Source: Lachnospiraceae bacterium
GTDB lineage: Bacteria; Bacillota; Clostridia; Lachnospirales; Lachnospiraceae
Length of the DNA stretch: 62,065 nt
Direction: 5' to 3'
NCBI GenBank assembly: GCA_021770755.1
Contig: JAETQI010000024.1
Span: forward strand, 1 to 62,065
The notes below the pieces were generated by a model, which saw only the letters and a list, made by a program, of their open reading frames with translations, had not been told where the DNA came from and made no database searches. The position numbers were made by a program, and so were the translations under genes. Below are positions 1 to 8,863 of this stretch, one piece after another; the stretch's first letter is position 1, and every line of letters begins with the position of its first letter.

Positions 1-687
1 ATTGAAAACAGAACACAATGGCACCCGGCATTCTGCAGTACCATGGAACTGGAATTCCTGGAAAATGAGAATGGTCTGGTATATGATCCGGAATACAGCC
101 TGAGCAGGGAACCACTCCGGATCGACCTGCTGGTCATCAAGAAAAAGCCCGAGACTGTCATCAAGAATGAAATAGTGACCTTTTTCCTCGGACACAATAT
201 CATTGAATACAAGTCGCCAGATGACAGCGTGAACATTGATACATTTTACAAGGTACTCTCCTATGCCTGCCTGTACAAGGCAGATACCGGCGCAGTAGAT
301 GAAATCCTGGATACTGATATCACGGTTTCCCTGATCCGCGAACGGAAACCCTTAAAACTGCTGGGACAACTGGCGGAGAAGTACCATGTCATACAGGAGG
401 GAAAAGGCATCTACCGCATTTACGGAATGCTTTTTCCGATGCAGGTTATCGTCGCAAAAGAGCTGGATCAGCAACGGCATGTCTGGCTGAGATCCCTGAC
501 GCGGAATATGGACATCTCTCAGGCCGAGATGCTTCTGGACAGTTTCGACAGCCTGGATGGAGAGGAGGCGCGCGCAAAAGCGGGTGTCGTCGTTAATCTG
601 GTGTCAGATATCAACAGCGCAATTTTTGAACAGATCGTCAGTGGAGGTGATCGCATGAGTGAGGCTTTGAAAAAACTTAGCAGATAG
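1..687 (+). CDS. Rpn-like PD-(D/E)XK nuclease, 5' end outside window
   Basis: The frame is open from base 1, and the residues before the first ATG at 43 (TQWHPAFCST) look like the usual start of this family, so the true start lies upstream of the window. The protein resembles the Rpn / PDDEXK-family transposase-like nucleases common in Lachnospiraceae: IDLLVIKK, a hydrophobic strand and EYKSPDD form the PD-(D/E)XK-like core (about residues 15-70). These proteins are thought to cut DNA and promote recombination. Translation stops at 685-687, but a shift by one base in the A6 run at 670-675 opens a charged tail (LADRDAKLADKDAEIAALK) to the TGA at 767-769, which is typical of the family C-terminus. 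The gene is therefore either frameshifted or slips there. Family call is by recognition, not by search. Confidence 0.7.
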   Translation: MENRTQWHPAFCSTMELEFLENENGLVYDPEYSLSREPLRIDLLVIKKKPETVIKNEIVTFFLGHNIIEYKSPDDSVNIDTFYKVLSYACLYKADTGAVDEILDTDITVSLIRERKPLKLLGQLAEKYHVIQEGKGIYRIYGMLFPMQVIVAKELDQQRHVWLRSLTRNMDISQAEMLLDSFDSLDGEEARAKAGVVVNLVSDINSAIFEQIVSGGDRMSEALKKLSR

Positions 688-799
688 AGATGCTAAACTG
701 GCGGATAAGGACGCAGAGATTGCTGCATTGAAGCGCATGCTGGCAGAAGCCGGAAAACAAACCTGCTGATACAATACGGAAAGGAAACAAATTTAGATT

Positions 800-858
800 A
801 TGCTTTTCCGATGCAGGTTATCGCAGCAAAAGAGCTGGATCGAAAACAGCATGTCTGT
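800..858 (+). pseudogene. Remnant copy of the Rpn-like nuclease gene
   Basis: About 59 bases here closely repeat 427-486 inside the upstream nuclease gene (both start ATGCTTTT, share CCGATGCAGGTTATCG and AAAGAGCTGGAT). One T is missing from the T run, so the fragment is out of frame. It looks like the leftover of a second, tandem paralogue and lies directly before the esterase gene. It explains an artificial N-terminal extension of the esterase reading frame. Confidence 0.65.
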
Positions 859-874
859 GCACTGGGAGGCAATA

Positions 875-1756
875 ATGAAACAAAGAATAAAAGTAAAAAC
901 GAACTCAAATGAAATACAATGTCTATACTCGCAGGATCTGGAGTATCATGATTATGGAAACTGCAAAAGGCATCTGCAGATCATCTTCCCGTACAGACAG
1001 GAGATGACAGCAGACGAAAAGTTTCCCCTGATCCTGCTGATCCCCGGATCTGCCTGGCACAAACAGGAAATGTACAATGACATTCCACAATACGCACTAC
1101 TTGCCAGAAGAGGATTTGTAGTTGCTGCGATGGAATATCGCGAGTCTGATCTTGCCATCTTTCCAGCGCAGGTCGAAGACGTGTGCAACGCTTTAAAGTT
1201 CATTCCGAACATCGCATATCCATTCCATATTGATACAGACAGAATCTTTCTGATGGGCAATTCGTCCGGCGGACATGTTGCCATGATGTCCGTTCTTTTT
1301 CATGCGCATGGCTTATGCGATCCGCTGCCGGACATTTCAGGTGTCATCTGCGAAAGCGGTTCGACAGATCTGATCATCTGCGCGAATAAACCGCTTCCAC
1401 CATGGATGACGATCCGCCCATCTTCCGTGCTCCTTGGCGTTGATGACACTTTAGGTCATAAAGAGCTTGCCGCAAAGGCTTCCTGTTCCATGTACATCAC
1501 GGAAAATATAAAGCTTCCGCCGATACTGCTCCTGCACAGCGAGAATGATCCGGTTGTCTCTGTGGAAAACAGCAGGACACTGCATGAAAAGCTGACCGCT
1601 TCCCGCCATAATGTTGTATATTATGAACTGGAAGAAAATGACGCGCACGGCGGCGCAGTTTTTTACGACCGGACAATACTGGACATTATTCAGGATTTCT
1701 GTAAAAAATGTCTATCGCAAGATTTTGAGAAAACAGAAAGGAACAATGCAAGATGA
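875..1756 (+). CDS. Alpha/beta hydrolase, acetyl-esterase-like
   Basis: A 293-residue serine hydrolase of the esterase/lipase (BD-FAE-like) type, likely cytoplasmic since no signal peptide is seen. LLIPGSAW matches the oxyanion strand. The nucleophile elbow GNSSGG places Ser130, with Asp225 (ENDPVVS) and His258 (DAHGG) as likely triad members. The substrate is unknown; relatives deacetylate sugars or hydrolyse short esters. The start at 875 is chosen because GGGAGG lies five bases upstream; the frame continues to 800 only through the nuclease remnant. Its stop overlaps the next gene by four bases (ATGA), suggesting translational coupling with the GNAT gene. Confidence 0.85.
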   Translation: MKQRIKVKTNSNEIQCLYSQDLEYHDYGNCKRHLQIIFPYRQEMTADEKFPLILLIPGSAWHKQEMYNDIPQYALLARRGFVVAAMEYRESDLAIFPAQVEDVCNALKFIPNIAYPFHIDTDRIFLMGNSSGGHVAMMSVLFHAHGLCDPLPDISGVICESGSTDLIICANKPLPPWMTIRPSSVLLGVDDTLGHKELAAKASCSMYITENIKLPPILLLHSENDPVVSVENSRTLHEKLTASRHNVVYYELEENDAHGGAVFYDRTILDIIQDFCKKCLSQDFEKTERNNAR

Positions 1757-2166
1757 TTTACAAGGAAAATGCATTATGTTACGACGATTATTGCAGGCTC
1801 AGAGAAAGTGTCGGATGGCTCAATTTTTCCAGGGAGCAGACGGAAAAGGCACTCAGAAACTGCCTCTATTCCATAGTGGCAGAGGACGATGGCAAGGTCG
1901 TTGGAATGGGAAGAATGACAGGCGACGGATTGTATTATCTGATCTTTGACATCGTGGTACAGCCTGACCATCAGAATATGGGGATCGGCAGTGCGATCAT
2001 TGATATGCTGATCGACTACGTGGCCAGAGAAACGCCCGCCGGAGGGCGTTCCAGTATCCAGCTCAGCGCGGAAAAGGGAAAAGAATCCTTTTATCAAAAG
2101 AGGGGCTTTAAGCTCATTCCGCACGAATTTTGCGGTTCCGGCATGCGGAAAATAATCCATAAATGA
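1753..2166 (+). CDS. GNAT family N-acetyltransferase
   Basis: A 137-residue single-domain GNAT protein. The acetyl-CoA loop is seen as VQPDHQNMGIGSAIIDML (motif A, about residues 71-88), followed by FYQKRGFKLIP (motif B). Such enzymes transfer an acetyl group from acetyl-CoA to an amine; the acceptor cannot be told. The start overlaps the stop of the esterase gene by four bases, so the two are probably co-translated. An esterase paired with an acetyltransferase could act on the same class of substrate, but that is inference. Confidence 0.88.
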   Translation: MIYKENALCYDDYCRLRESVGWLNFSREQTEKALRNCLYSIVAEDDGKVVGMGRMTGDGLYYLIFDIVVQPDHQNMGIGSAIIDMLIDYVARETPAGGRSSIQLSAEKGKESFYQKRGFKLIPHEFCGSGMRKIIHK

Positions 2167-2201
2167 CACCGGAAGCGCTTTTACCGATGTGATCAAATCG
2201 G

Positions 2202-3659
2202 TCAGTTCCCTAGCTGCCGGATCCCCTCGAGTGCCCTGCAGTCCTCCGCCTTTGCCGCATCGATCAGTCCGGCGGTCTTTTCCCTGACAGAGCGGCTTGC
2301 GAGATTCTGAAGCATCTTTTCCATGTCGCTCCAGTCGCCGATCAGAGCCATCATCTCCTCCGCAAGCACACTGACTTTGCGAAAATGCCGCGCTACCTGT
2401 GCGCATACGGCGGCATCCTGCTCCCCGCACGCCGCTGCCACTTCCTCGAAAAACGCCGCTCCCCATTTTCTTCCGTCCTGAATGCAGACCATCGCGTCAT
2501 TATGGACGAGCAGCTTCTCAAAAAGCCCGTCAAATGCGGCATTGTTCTCAAACCACTTTTCGTCTAAGAGCATTTCCTTCCACGCGTCATATGCGCGGAT
2601 CCCTTTCGCGTAATCATACTCCTCCCGCGCTTCCATGACGTCTGCCGCCGTTTTTATGATATCCTGCAGACTTCTCCTCGCGCCATGGGCAGCCCCAATA
2701 CACATCACTGCCTGCGTATCCGTATTCTCCCACCAGGTGTCACACACAAAATAGCCGTTGTCCGCCGTGCGCACCGAGGCGGCAAACGCTGCGTCGTTCT
2801 GAAAAAAATTCCAGCCCATGAGGACATCTCCATCCGCTTCATACCCTGCGACAATGCATGGCTCCGGCGGTCCGATGATCCCCAGCGCGATCACCGGATA
2901 CCCCTGCGCGATCGCTGCCTTCATGTGATCTGCAAACGCTGCTTTCGTCGTTTCCTTTTCTCTTCCCAGAAACGAGAACTCCCTTCCCAGCGCCTGTGCG
3001 CCATACGCATAAATGTCGTTGGATTCCGTCAATGTGTGATAAATATCCACATTGCTCAGATCCCACATTTTCCGGTTCCACACCAGCCGGAACGCTGCCC
3101 CGGTCGCCGCCATGATATACGCGTAGGAGACATCATCTCCCAGATACTCCGACACTGCCTTGACACAGATCGGGTACATCGTATTGCTCCCGTATGCACC
3201 GTGCTCCACCTTGCGGATCCCGTACAGCACCGTACTCTTTTCATTGTGTTCCATCATCAAACCATCTCTCCTTTTCTCTTCACCGGCAATGCGATCCAGC
3301 CCGAACACGCCCGGCTCTAGCTGCCTTCGTCCGATGGCCGGTCTCTCCAGACGAAACTGGCTTGGCGGCATGCCAAAGCTTTTCCGGAAAGCCCTTGTGT
3401 ACGCCTCATGACTCGAAAATCCGCTTTCCAGCGCAATATCGATGATCTTCTTGTCAGAGTGCAGCAGTTCGAACGCGGACATTATCAGCTTCCTCCGCCT
3501 GTAATACTGCATGATGGGCATATCCATATTTTTCAGGAAAAGCTCCCGCAGATACGCCTGGGAGAACCCAAAGCACTCCGACATGCTCCTGATGTCAAAG
3601 CACTCGAGATGCTCCTCCACATAACCAGTCAGGGCGTGCGCCATAGCCGAATAACTCAT
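2202..3659 (-). CDS. AraC-type regulator fused to a papain-like sensor domain
   Basis: A 485-residue protein. Residues about 8-105 form an AraC/XylS double helix-turn-helix (SMSECFGFSQAYLRELF, then IIDIALESGFSSHEAYTRAF and FGMPPSQFR). After a linker, residues about 150-340 resemble the N-terminal cysteine-protease-like fold of butirosin protein BtrH: a Cys in YPICVKAVSEYLG, then GYPVIALGIIGPPEPCIVAGYE. The position where peptidases have the catalytic His is not His, so the domain is probably a sensor, not an enzyme. The C-terminal 130 residues are helical and of unknown role. The same domain occurs at 23141-24931 behind an XRE head. The start has AAGGAA upstream. Ligand unknown. Confidence 0.78.
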   Translation of the reverse strand: MSYSAMAHALTGYVEEHLECFDIRSMSECFGFSQAYLRELFLKNMDMPIMQYYRRRKLIMSAFELLHSDKKIIDIALESGFSSHEAYTRAFRKSFGMPPSQFRLERPAIGRRQLEPGVFGLDRIAGEEKRRDGLMMEHNEKSTVLYGIRKVEHGAYGSNTMYPICVKAVSEYLGDDVSYAYIMAATGAAFRLVWNRKMWDLSNVDIYHTLTESNDIYAYGAQALGREFSFLGREKETTKAAFADHMKAAIAQGYPVIALGIIGPPEPCIVAGYEADGDVLMGWNFFQNDAAFAASVRTADNGYFVCDTWWENTDTQAVMCIGAAHGARRSLQDIIKTAADVMEAREEYDYAKGIRAYDAWKEMLLDEKWFENNAAFDGLFEKLLVHNDAMVCIQDGRKWGAAFFEEVAAACGEQDAAVCAQVARHFRKVSVLAEEMMALIGDWSDMEKMLQNLASRSVREKTAGLIDAAKAEDCRALEGIRQLGN

Positions 3660-3761
3660 TGCATTTCCTTCTTTCCATCGCGATGTGTTTCAAGTATACC
3701 AGCTCTTTGAAACGATGGCTTGATTTTTTTGTGGAGGTTCCGTAAACTCCGGTCAGATTTA

Positions 3762-3790
3762 TTTACATTTTTCACAAAACCCTCTATACT
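3762..3790 (+). promoter_or_regulatory. Sigma-A promoter for the hydrolase gene
   Basis: TTTACA (3762-3767) and TATACT (3785-3790) are separated by 17 bases, a near-consensus housekeeping promoter. It lies about 85 bases before the chosen start at 3876. Confidence 0.7.
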
Positions 3791-3875
3791 TATACCATGG
3801 AATATCAAGGAATCATATGCCGCAAAGGGGTTAAATCCTTATGCGGTCGTCTGCATGAATCGGGGGAGGATACAA

Positions 3876-4709
3876 ATGTTTTGGAACGCAAAAAACGGGC
3901 GCATCGATCTTGATGACGCCGATATGGATTATATTTCATTTGGAAAAGGACACGATGTCCTCGTCATGATCCCCGGACTCGGGGACGGACTGGCGACAGT
4001 GAAGGGTATGGCGTACCCGCTTGCGTACACCTACCGCATGTACGCCAAAGACTACAGGGTATTCATATTCAGCCGGAAAAATCATCTGGAAAAGTATGTA
4101 CAGACGGGCTATTCCACAAGGGAAATGGCAAAAGACCTGGCACATGCCATGAGAAAACTGGATATCACGCACGCAAAGGTGCTGGGCGTCTCCCAGGGCG
4201 GCATGATCGCGCAGTACCTGGCGATCGATGATCCCGCACTCGTCGACAGGCTCGTGCTTGCCGTCACCCTGTCAAGGCCAAACGAAACTGTCCGAAATGT
4301 CATTGACCGCTGGATCCGGTTTGCCGGGCAGAATGATCACCGCTCCCTCATGATCGACACCGCGGAAAGATCGTATTCAGAAGATTACTTGAAAAAATAC
4401 CGCCGCCTCTATCCACTCCTCACACGCATGGGAAAGCCAAAGGATTACAGCCGCTTTATCGTGCAGGCTGCCGCCTGCGCACAGCATGACGCCTACGCAT
4501 CACTGCGCGGTATCGCCTGCCCGACCCTGGTCATCGGCGGCGGCAAGGACCAAATCGTTACCGGCAGCGCTTCTGTCGAGGTCGCTGACCAGATCCCCGG
4601 AAGCGAACTGTATCTGTATCAGGAGCTTGGCCACGCCGCCTACGAGGAGGCAAAGGATTTCAACAGCCGTGTGACCGCATTTCTTTCCAAAGGAGCACGC
4701 TGCAGGTAA
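3876..4709 (+). CDS. Alpha/beta hydrolase
   Basis: A 277-residue alpha/beta-hydrolase fold protein, likely cytoplasmic. VMIPGLGDG supplies the oxyanion region, GVSQGG the nucleophile (Ser106), GGGKDQIV the acid (Asp225) and ELGHAAYEE the histidine (His253), so the triad is complete. The substrate is unknown; relatives include esterases and C-C bond hydrolases. The start at 3876 is chosen because GGGGGAGG sits just upstream and the conserved fold begins there; the frame is open to 3720 but that part includes the promoter. The last 50 bases overlap the convergent kinase gene. Confidence 0.85.
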   Translation: MFWNAKNGRIDLDDADMDYISFGKGHDVLVMIPGLGDGLATVKGMAYPLAYTYRMYAKDYRVFIFSRKNHLEKYVQTGYSTREMAKDLAHAMRKLDITHAKVLGVSQGGMIAQYLAIDDPALVDRLVLAVTLSRPNETVRNVIDRWIRFAGQNDHRSLMIDTAERSYSEDYLKKYRRLYPLLTRMGKPKDYSRFIVQAAACAQHDAYASLRGIACPTLVIGGGKDQIVTGSASVEVADQIPGSELYLYQELGHAAYEEAKDFNSRVTAFLSKGARCR

Positions 4710-5952
4710 ATACACCCTTTTCGGCGGAAAAGTGCGCGTCCCCGCCATATTTTTCTGCAATGCTGCGTATGCTATCCACCCCCACGCCCTCATGGTCCTT
4801 CGCCTGCGGAATACCATCGCAGAAATGAATATCATCTGTACAGCTATTCTGGCACCGCAGAAGGATCATGGCATTTTCCTGCTGTGCCGCGATCTCGATC
4901 CTGCGCTCTCCTGCAACCTCCATACAGCCGTGCACAGCGTTCTCCAGCATGTTGGAAAGCACCGATACCAGATCCACGTCGGAGACACACAATTCCTTGT
5001 CAAGCCTGATATCCGCGTTCATCGCGATACCGCACGGCTTCGCCCTGCGCATGTAGACAGCGATCAGGTTATTGACTGCATGATTCTTGCAGTATCTCCT
5101 GTCACACTTTTCCTCCTCGATCTGCTCGTACTCCTTGAGATACGCAAGGATCCCCTCATAATCCCTCTGCTCGGCGAGCGCCATCACGACCGTGTTGTGA
5201 TGACGGAAATCGTGGCGTGTCTGCCGTACACTGCGCTCCGTCTTCTCATACGCCTCCACCTGCGCCTTCAACGCTTTCTCATGAACCAGCATCAGCCTAA
5301 GCTGGTACGCGCGATTCTCCTGTACCATAAAATAAAACAACAGCACATACACGATCAGCATGAACAAATAGCAGAGTGTCATCACAAAGACATGCCCCAT
5401 ACTCTTCTCCCGATGCCATTCATTATAAAATGTCAGGAAAGTCATCATGACAAATGTAAGGCTCGAGATGCAGGCGATCAGCCCGTAACCGTTCTGCATC
5501 TGGCTGTATATCCGGCGCAGCTTCTCTCTGAAAAAGATGAGATACACAGACAGAAAAAACAGGTTCAATCCGGCGCGAAGTCCCCAGACAGCGCTGTTTC
5601 CAGTTCCTGCAGGACTCCCCGTGACGACCGAGATAAAACAATAGATAAAAGTCCACAGACTGTAGTATGTCGAGACCAGGAACACAGACTTTCCCGGATG
5701 CGAAGCGGACAAAAAAAGCACAAATCCCCCGCCCAGGACGACGGAAGCCAGCAGGTAAGCGGATAAATATACCATTTTCTCCGGCAATCCTGACTTCGCA
5801 AGCACCAGATAAATCAATTCAAACAGGATACCGTCTGTGATCGATATCAGCAGCATCTTTTTCTTTCCATGTTTGGGTTCCAGCGCAAGGTTATAAAACC
5901 AGATCACATGAAAAAAGATATTGATGAAATTAGTGATCAGCGCCTCACGCAT
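4660..5952 (-). CDS. GHKL sensor histidine kinase (AgrC/VirS type)
   Basis: A 430-residue membrane kinase. About six hydrophobic segments occupy residues 1-205. A coiled linker leads to QTRHDFRHHN, the phosphoacceptor region typical of GHKL kinases, then SNMLENAVHGC (N box) and EGVGVDSIRSIAEKYGG (G box). It should autophosphorylate and pass phosphate to the LytTR regulator encoded just upstream. The start at 5952 has AAGGAG upstream and overlaps the regulator's stop by eight bases, so the pair is one operon. No agrB/agrD-like peptide gene is nearby, so the signal is unknown. The 3' end overlaps the convergent hydrolase gene by 50 bases. Confidence 0.9.
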   Translation of the reverse strand: MREALITNFINIFFHVIWFYNLALEPKHGKKKMLLISITDGILFELIYLVLAKSGLPEKMVYLSAYLLASVVLGGGFVLFLSASHPGKSVFLVSTYYSLWTFIYCFISVVTGSPAGTGNSAVWGLRAGLNLFFLSVYLIFFREKLRRIYSQMQNGYGLIACISSLTFVMMTFLTFYNEWHREKSMGHVFVMTLCYLFMLIVYVLLFYFMVQENRAYQLRLMLVHEKALKAQVEAYEKTERSVRQTRHDFRHHNTVVMALAEQRDYEGILAYLKEYEQIEEEKCDRRYCKNHAVNNLIAVYMRRAKPCGIAMNADIRLDKELCVSDVDLVSVLSNMLENAVHGCMEVAGERRIEIAAQQENAMILLRCQNSCTDDIHFCDGIPQAKDHEGVGVDSIRSIAEKYGGDAHFSAEKGVFTCSVLLWKEMRSHGC

Positions 5953-6712
5953 TGTCCTGCTCCTTTGTATCGATCGATGCAAAATTTTTCCGATTGAAAT
6001 AATAGTCAAAATATTTTTCCCGCAAGGCTTTGTACGATCCCCTCGGCAGATAGATCCGTTCTCCATTGTCCAGTTCCAGCATGCGCGTGCTCAGGCGTTC
6101 TATGTGCTCCAGATTGACAATATAAGAAGCCCCCAGCCGTGTGAACTCCCTGCGCGGCGCAAGCATCTCGCAGAGCCTTGCCAGTGTCAGTTTCATGGAC
6201 ACGCTCTCCCCCTCTTTGAGATAGATGCACTGATTCTTGCGCTGCGCCTCGCAGTACAGGATATCGCACAGCGCGATCTTGCGCACATGTTCCGCCTCCT
6301 GCACAAAGATATAGCGCATCTGGTCATCATCAAGCTTCTGGAGAGCCCTGTCAAATACATGATAAAAATGTTCAGGATCGATCGGCTTGACCATATACGA
6401 GAACGCCTCCACCCCAAACGCCTCAAGCGCGTGATTTCTGGACGAAGTCAGAAATATAATACGGCAGTCCTGCCCCAGCCTGCGCAGCTTCTCTGCCGCC
6501 TCGATACCCGATTCTCCAGGCATATAGATATCCATAAATACCAGATCCGGCTGATATTGTCCCTGCTGTATCGCGCAGAACAACTCTTCCGGATCCACAA
6601 ACTGTCTGATCTGAAATCTCCTGTCCGCAAACTGCCCGTGGTATGCGCACAACATACGCTCGATCTTGTCCAATTCCGTCTGTTCATCATCACAGAGCGC
6701 TATCTGATACAT
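5945..6712 (-). CDS. LytTR family response regulator
   Basis: A 255-residue regulator. The receiver domain (about residues 1-120) shows the acidic pocket CDDE, the phosphoacceptor in LVFMDIYMPG and the conserved Lys in YMVKPID. The LytTR DNA-binding domain (about 140-240) has CDILYCEAQRKNQ and FTRLGASYIVNLEHIE. It is the partner of the kinase encoded next to it. The start MYQIAL at 6712 is chosen because GAGGTGG lies six bases upstream; six codons of open frame before it carry that site. Targets may include the motif-bearing promoters described at 9312 and 16847, as inference. Confidence 0.92.
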   Translation of the reverse strand: MYQIALCDDEQTELDKIERMLCAYHGQFADRRFQIRQFVDPEELFCAIQQGQYQPDLVFMDIYMPGESGIEAAEKLRRLGQDCRIIFLTSSRNHALEAFGVEAFSYMVKPIDPEHFYHVFDRALQKLDDDQMRYIFVQEAEHVRKIALCDILYCEAQRKNQCIYLKEGESVSMKLTLARLCEMLAPRREFTRLGASYIVNLEHIERLSTRMLELDNGERIYLPRGSYKALREKYFDYYFNRKNFASIDTKEQDNA

Positions 6713-6837
6713 ACAGCCACCTCGTTTCATATTTTAATAGTTTACCCTGTATTTCGGGCAAAAATCAATCCATGTGGTACGATTTGGCATTTTAACGGTA
6801 TAGATTGTCAGCGGGCAGGGTTCTCTTTATGGAACGA

Positions 6838-7383
6838 TTACGCTTGTGTAAACACGGTATTCTGTTTCCTGTATGTGTCATTGTCCTTCTGGCTCAGTTC
6901 ATTCTCCACCTGTGCCAGCTCTGTCTGCAACTGTCTGACCTTCTCCTCATCCCCGGCCGCTGACTTGATCTGCTGCTGTAGCTGCCTCTTATGCTCTTTG
7001 AGCTTACGGATCTCCTGATCAACTTTGTCTGTGCTGCTGACGCACTTCTCCCCAGCCGCCCTGGGATCCTCGTCCTTGTCTGCATCGACAGGCTTTTTCG
7101 CTGCGGACTCTTTTTCCGCCGTCTCTCTGACAGTTTTATTCGGATCGTCGTACAGCACTTTCGGATTGCCGTTCTCGTCCTGCCCTAACCGGTACAGCCC
7201 TGTCGGCTTTCTGTCTGACGCCTCGCTGCTGATGTACTCGTCCCTGGGTTCAGGGATCCTGCCATTATCCTTTCCCGCTTCCTTTTCCTTTTCTGCCTCC
7301 TCTGCCCTCTCCTGACGTTTCGCCCTCAACTGCTCCTCGTAATCTGTTCCGTAATTACCATAAGTTCTGATCTCCATTGCCAT
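6838..7383 (-). CDS. Hypothetical coiled-coil protein, FlxA-like
   Basis: A 181-residue, very hydrophilic protein without signal peptide or membrane segment. The middle is low-complexity and charged; residues about 125-165 (VDQEIRKLKEHKRQLQQQIK and onwards) are a clear coiled coil that resembles FlxA-like proteins. No function can be assigned. The start at 7383 has GGAGG seven bases upstream. It precedes the LytTR operon on the same strand, separated by 125 bases that presumably hold that operon's promoter. Confidence 0.6.
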   Translation of the reverse strand: MAMEIRTYGNYGTDYEEQLRAKRQERAEEAEKEKEAGKDNGRIPEPRDEYISSEASDRKPTGLYRLGQDENGNPKVLYDDPNKTVRETAEKESAAKKPVDADKDEDPRAAGEKCVSSTDKVDQEIRKLKEHKRQLQQQIKSAAGDEEKVRQLQTELAQVENELSQKDNDTYRKQNTVFTQA

Positions 7384-7658
7384 ATCTGTATCCTCCATTT
7401 TTCCTTTCATAGTCTCTCGGAATCTTCCAAAGTCTCCGAAATACTATTTCTGATTTTACATCCGACACAATCATTTTCGGACACAAATTCCGGCAAGTAA
7501 ATCCTTTTGCACTCAAATGCGCTCTCAATGTCGTGAGCTGTTTCCTGCTTTCCTGCAGATCCTCATTCCGTTCGCTGCCAGAAACCGTCAGCCGTCATCT
7601 CGATCCTGTCATGGTATTCGATCACCCCCAGTGAGGCCATGCACATATCAATTATTAT
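7384..7658. other. Intergenic stretch without a clear gene
   Basis: No gene of normal length is seen. On the minus strand near 7560-7640 a short frame (MASLGVIEYHDRIEM and a few more residues) looks protein-like but stops after 26 codons without a good context, so it may be a decayed fragment. Confidence 0.3.
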
Positions 7659-8591
7659 TTATTGGTTTTGGCAGAGCCTGAGGATCTCCCGGATATGCTC
7701 CACGTTCCTGCTGCCCACATTGACCGCGTCCACGCCGCTCTGCGCAAACGACAGCATTTCCTCCAGCGTATATTTTTCAAACCCTTCACCGCAGCACAGG
7801 GGCATACTTCCGATCACCTGCAGGCCCATCCTGTGCGCTGCCTCCACCAGCGTACAGTCCTCCCCCATGCAGGACTGGTTCTGCACCGTCGCGGCATAGG
7901 GATATTGAAGATTATAGGGGATCTGGATATATTTGAAATGACTGTCACCGCCGCTGATCTCCCGCGCGATCCGGTCGACCATTTCGATACTGATGTGCCA
8001 TTGCTCCTCCGCCGGCTCCATGGCAGACATCTCGAAAGCCATACCATAAAACCGGATCTTCCCCTCTTTTACTTTCTCCTCATACCACACCAGAAGCTTT
8101 GCCAGTCTCTGATAAAACATATCCTGCGTCAGTTGGGCGCGCGTGATCTCGGGGAGATGGATATAATGGAGATCCACCGTGTCCACGCCCAGGTTCCGCA
8201 AGCTGATCTGCAGTGCGATCTCAAAAAAATCGGGATTCAGCGTCTGATACACCCCATCATATTCACAGAAGTCATTCTGTCCGATCCCCCTCGGCTCCAG
8301 GACTTCCTGCAGACACCTTACCGGATTCAGTCCGCTCACGACATCCCCAAACAAAAGCCCCGCCTTTGTCGCGAGAAAAACATCCTCCCTGCAGATCTCG
8401 CCGGACGCAAGCAGCGCGCCGACCGCGGCGCCGACGTCCCGCTCGGAGCGCATGCCCCTGTAGTTGATCGCCGTGTCGACCGCCGTGATCCCGTTTCTGA
8501 TCGCAAATGTGACCGCCTCCTCATACCGCCTTGAATCCTCGTCGGAAAAAGTGCCAAGATGCGTCCCCAATCCTATTTTTAACATATTCAT
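7659..8591 (-). CDS. Aldo/keto reductase
   Basis: A 310-residue protein of the aldo/keto reductase fold, an NAD(P)H-dependent oxidoreductase acting on aldehydes, ketones or sugars. It shows the family features in order: GLGTHLGTFS near the N-terminus, FAIRNGITAVDTAINYR (Asp and the Tyr-bearing motif), FLATKAG (Lys), VDLHYIHLPE (His region) and a C-terminal VNVGSRNVEHIREIL which binds the cofactor. The start has AAGGAGG eight bases upstream. It is flanked by divergent GNAT gene; no operon partner. Confidence 0.88.
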   Translation of the reverse strand: MNMLKIGLGTHLGTFSDEDSRRYEEAVTFAIRNGITAVDTAINYRGMRSERDVGAAVGALLASGEICREDVFLATKAGLLFGDVVSGLNPVRCLQEVLEPRGIGQNDFCEYDGVYQTLNPDFFEIALQISLRNLGVDTVDLHYIHLPEITRAQLTQDMFYQRLAKLLVWYEEKVKEGKIRFYGMAFEMSAMEPAEEQWHISIEMVDRIAREISGGDSHFKYIQIPYNLQYPYAATVQNQSCMGEDCTLVEAAHRMGLQVIGSMPLCCGEGFEKYTLEEMLSFAQSGVDAVNVGSRNVEHIREILRLCQNQ

Positions 8592-8696
8592 CTGAAAATG
8601 CCTCCTTCTACAACTGTGTGATCTTCTCTTCGAGAAAATAACCTTTTTATTTACTATACCACAGTTGCAGCCGTCTTTCCATAATCCTGACTATTT

Positions 8697-8754
8697 TAGA
8701 GCGTATTGAAAAATCCAGCGTTTTATTCTATGATACTATCTGAGAAACGCTCTC
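8697..8754. repeat. Possible decayed MITE, related to the one at 27545
   Basis: TAGAGCGTATTGAAAAATCC at 8697-8716 closely resembles the left end of the MITE at 27543 (TAGAGCGTGTTTGAAAAAT), and CGCTCTC at 8749-8754 could be its reduced right end. Only about 58 bases separate them, so this would be a heavily deleted copy. It could also be a simple hairpin. Confidence 0.3.
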
Positions 8755-8863
8755 AACCACATACACCGTTACCTGATCCATACGTGCTCCCGGAAACTCC
8801 CCTGCACCCGCTGCTTTGGCGCAGAGAGACTCCGAGAGCCTATCGCTTTCCTAGGAGGAAAAA

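Noticed and set aside
800-874. N-terminal extension of the esterase from 800
   Set aside because: The extension is encoded by the out-of-frame remnant of the nuclease gene; the ATG at 875 has its own binding site.
4732-7018. Two long plus-strand frames opposite the kinase and regulator genes
   Set aside because: Shadows of the GHKL kinase and LytTR genes, no domain and no binding site.
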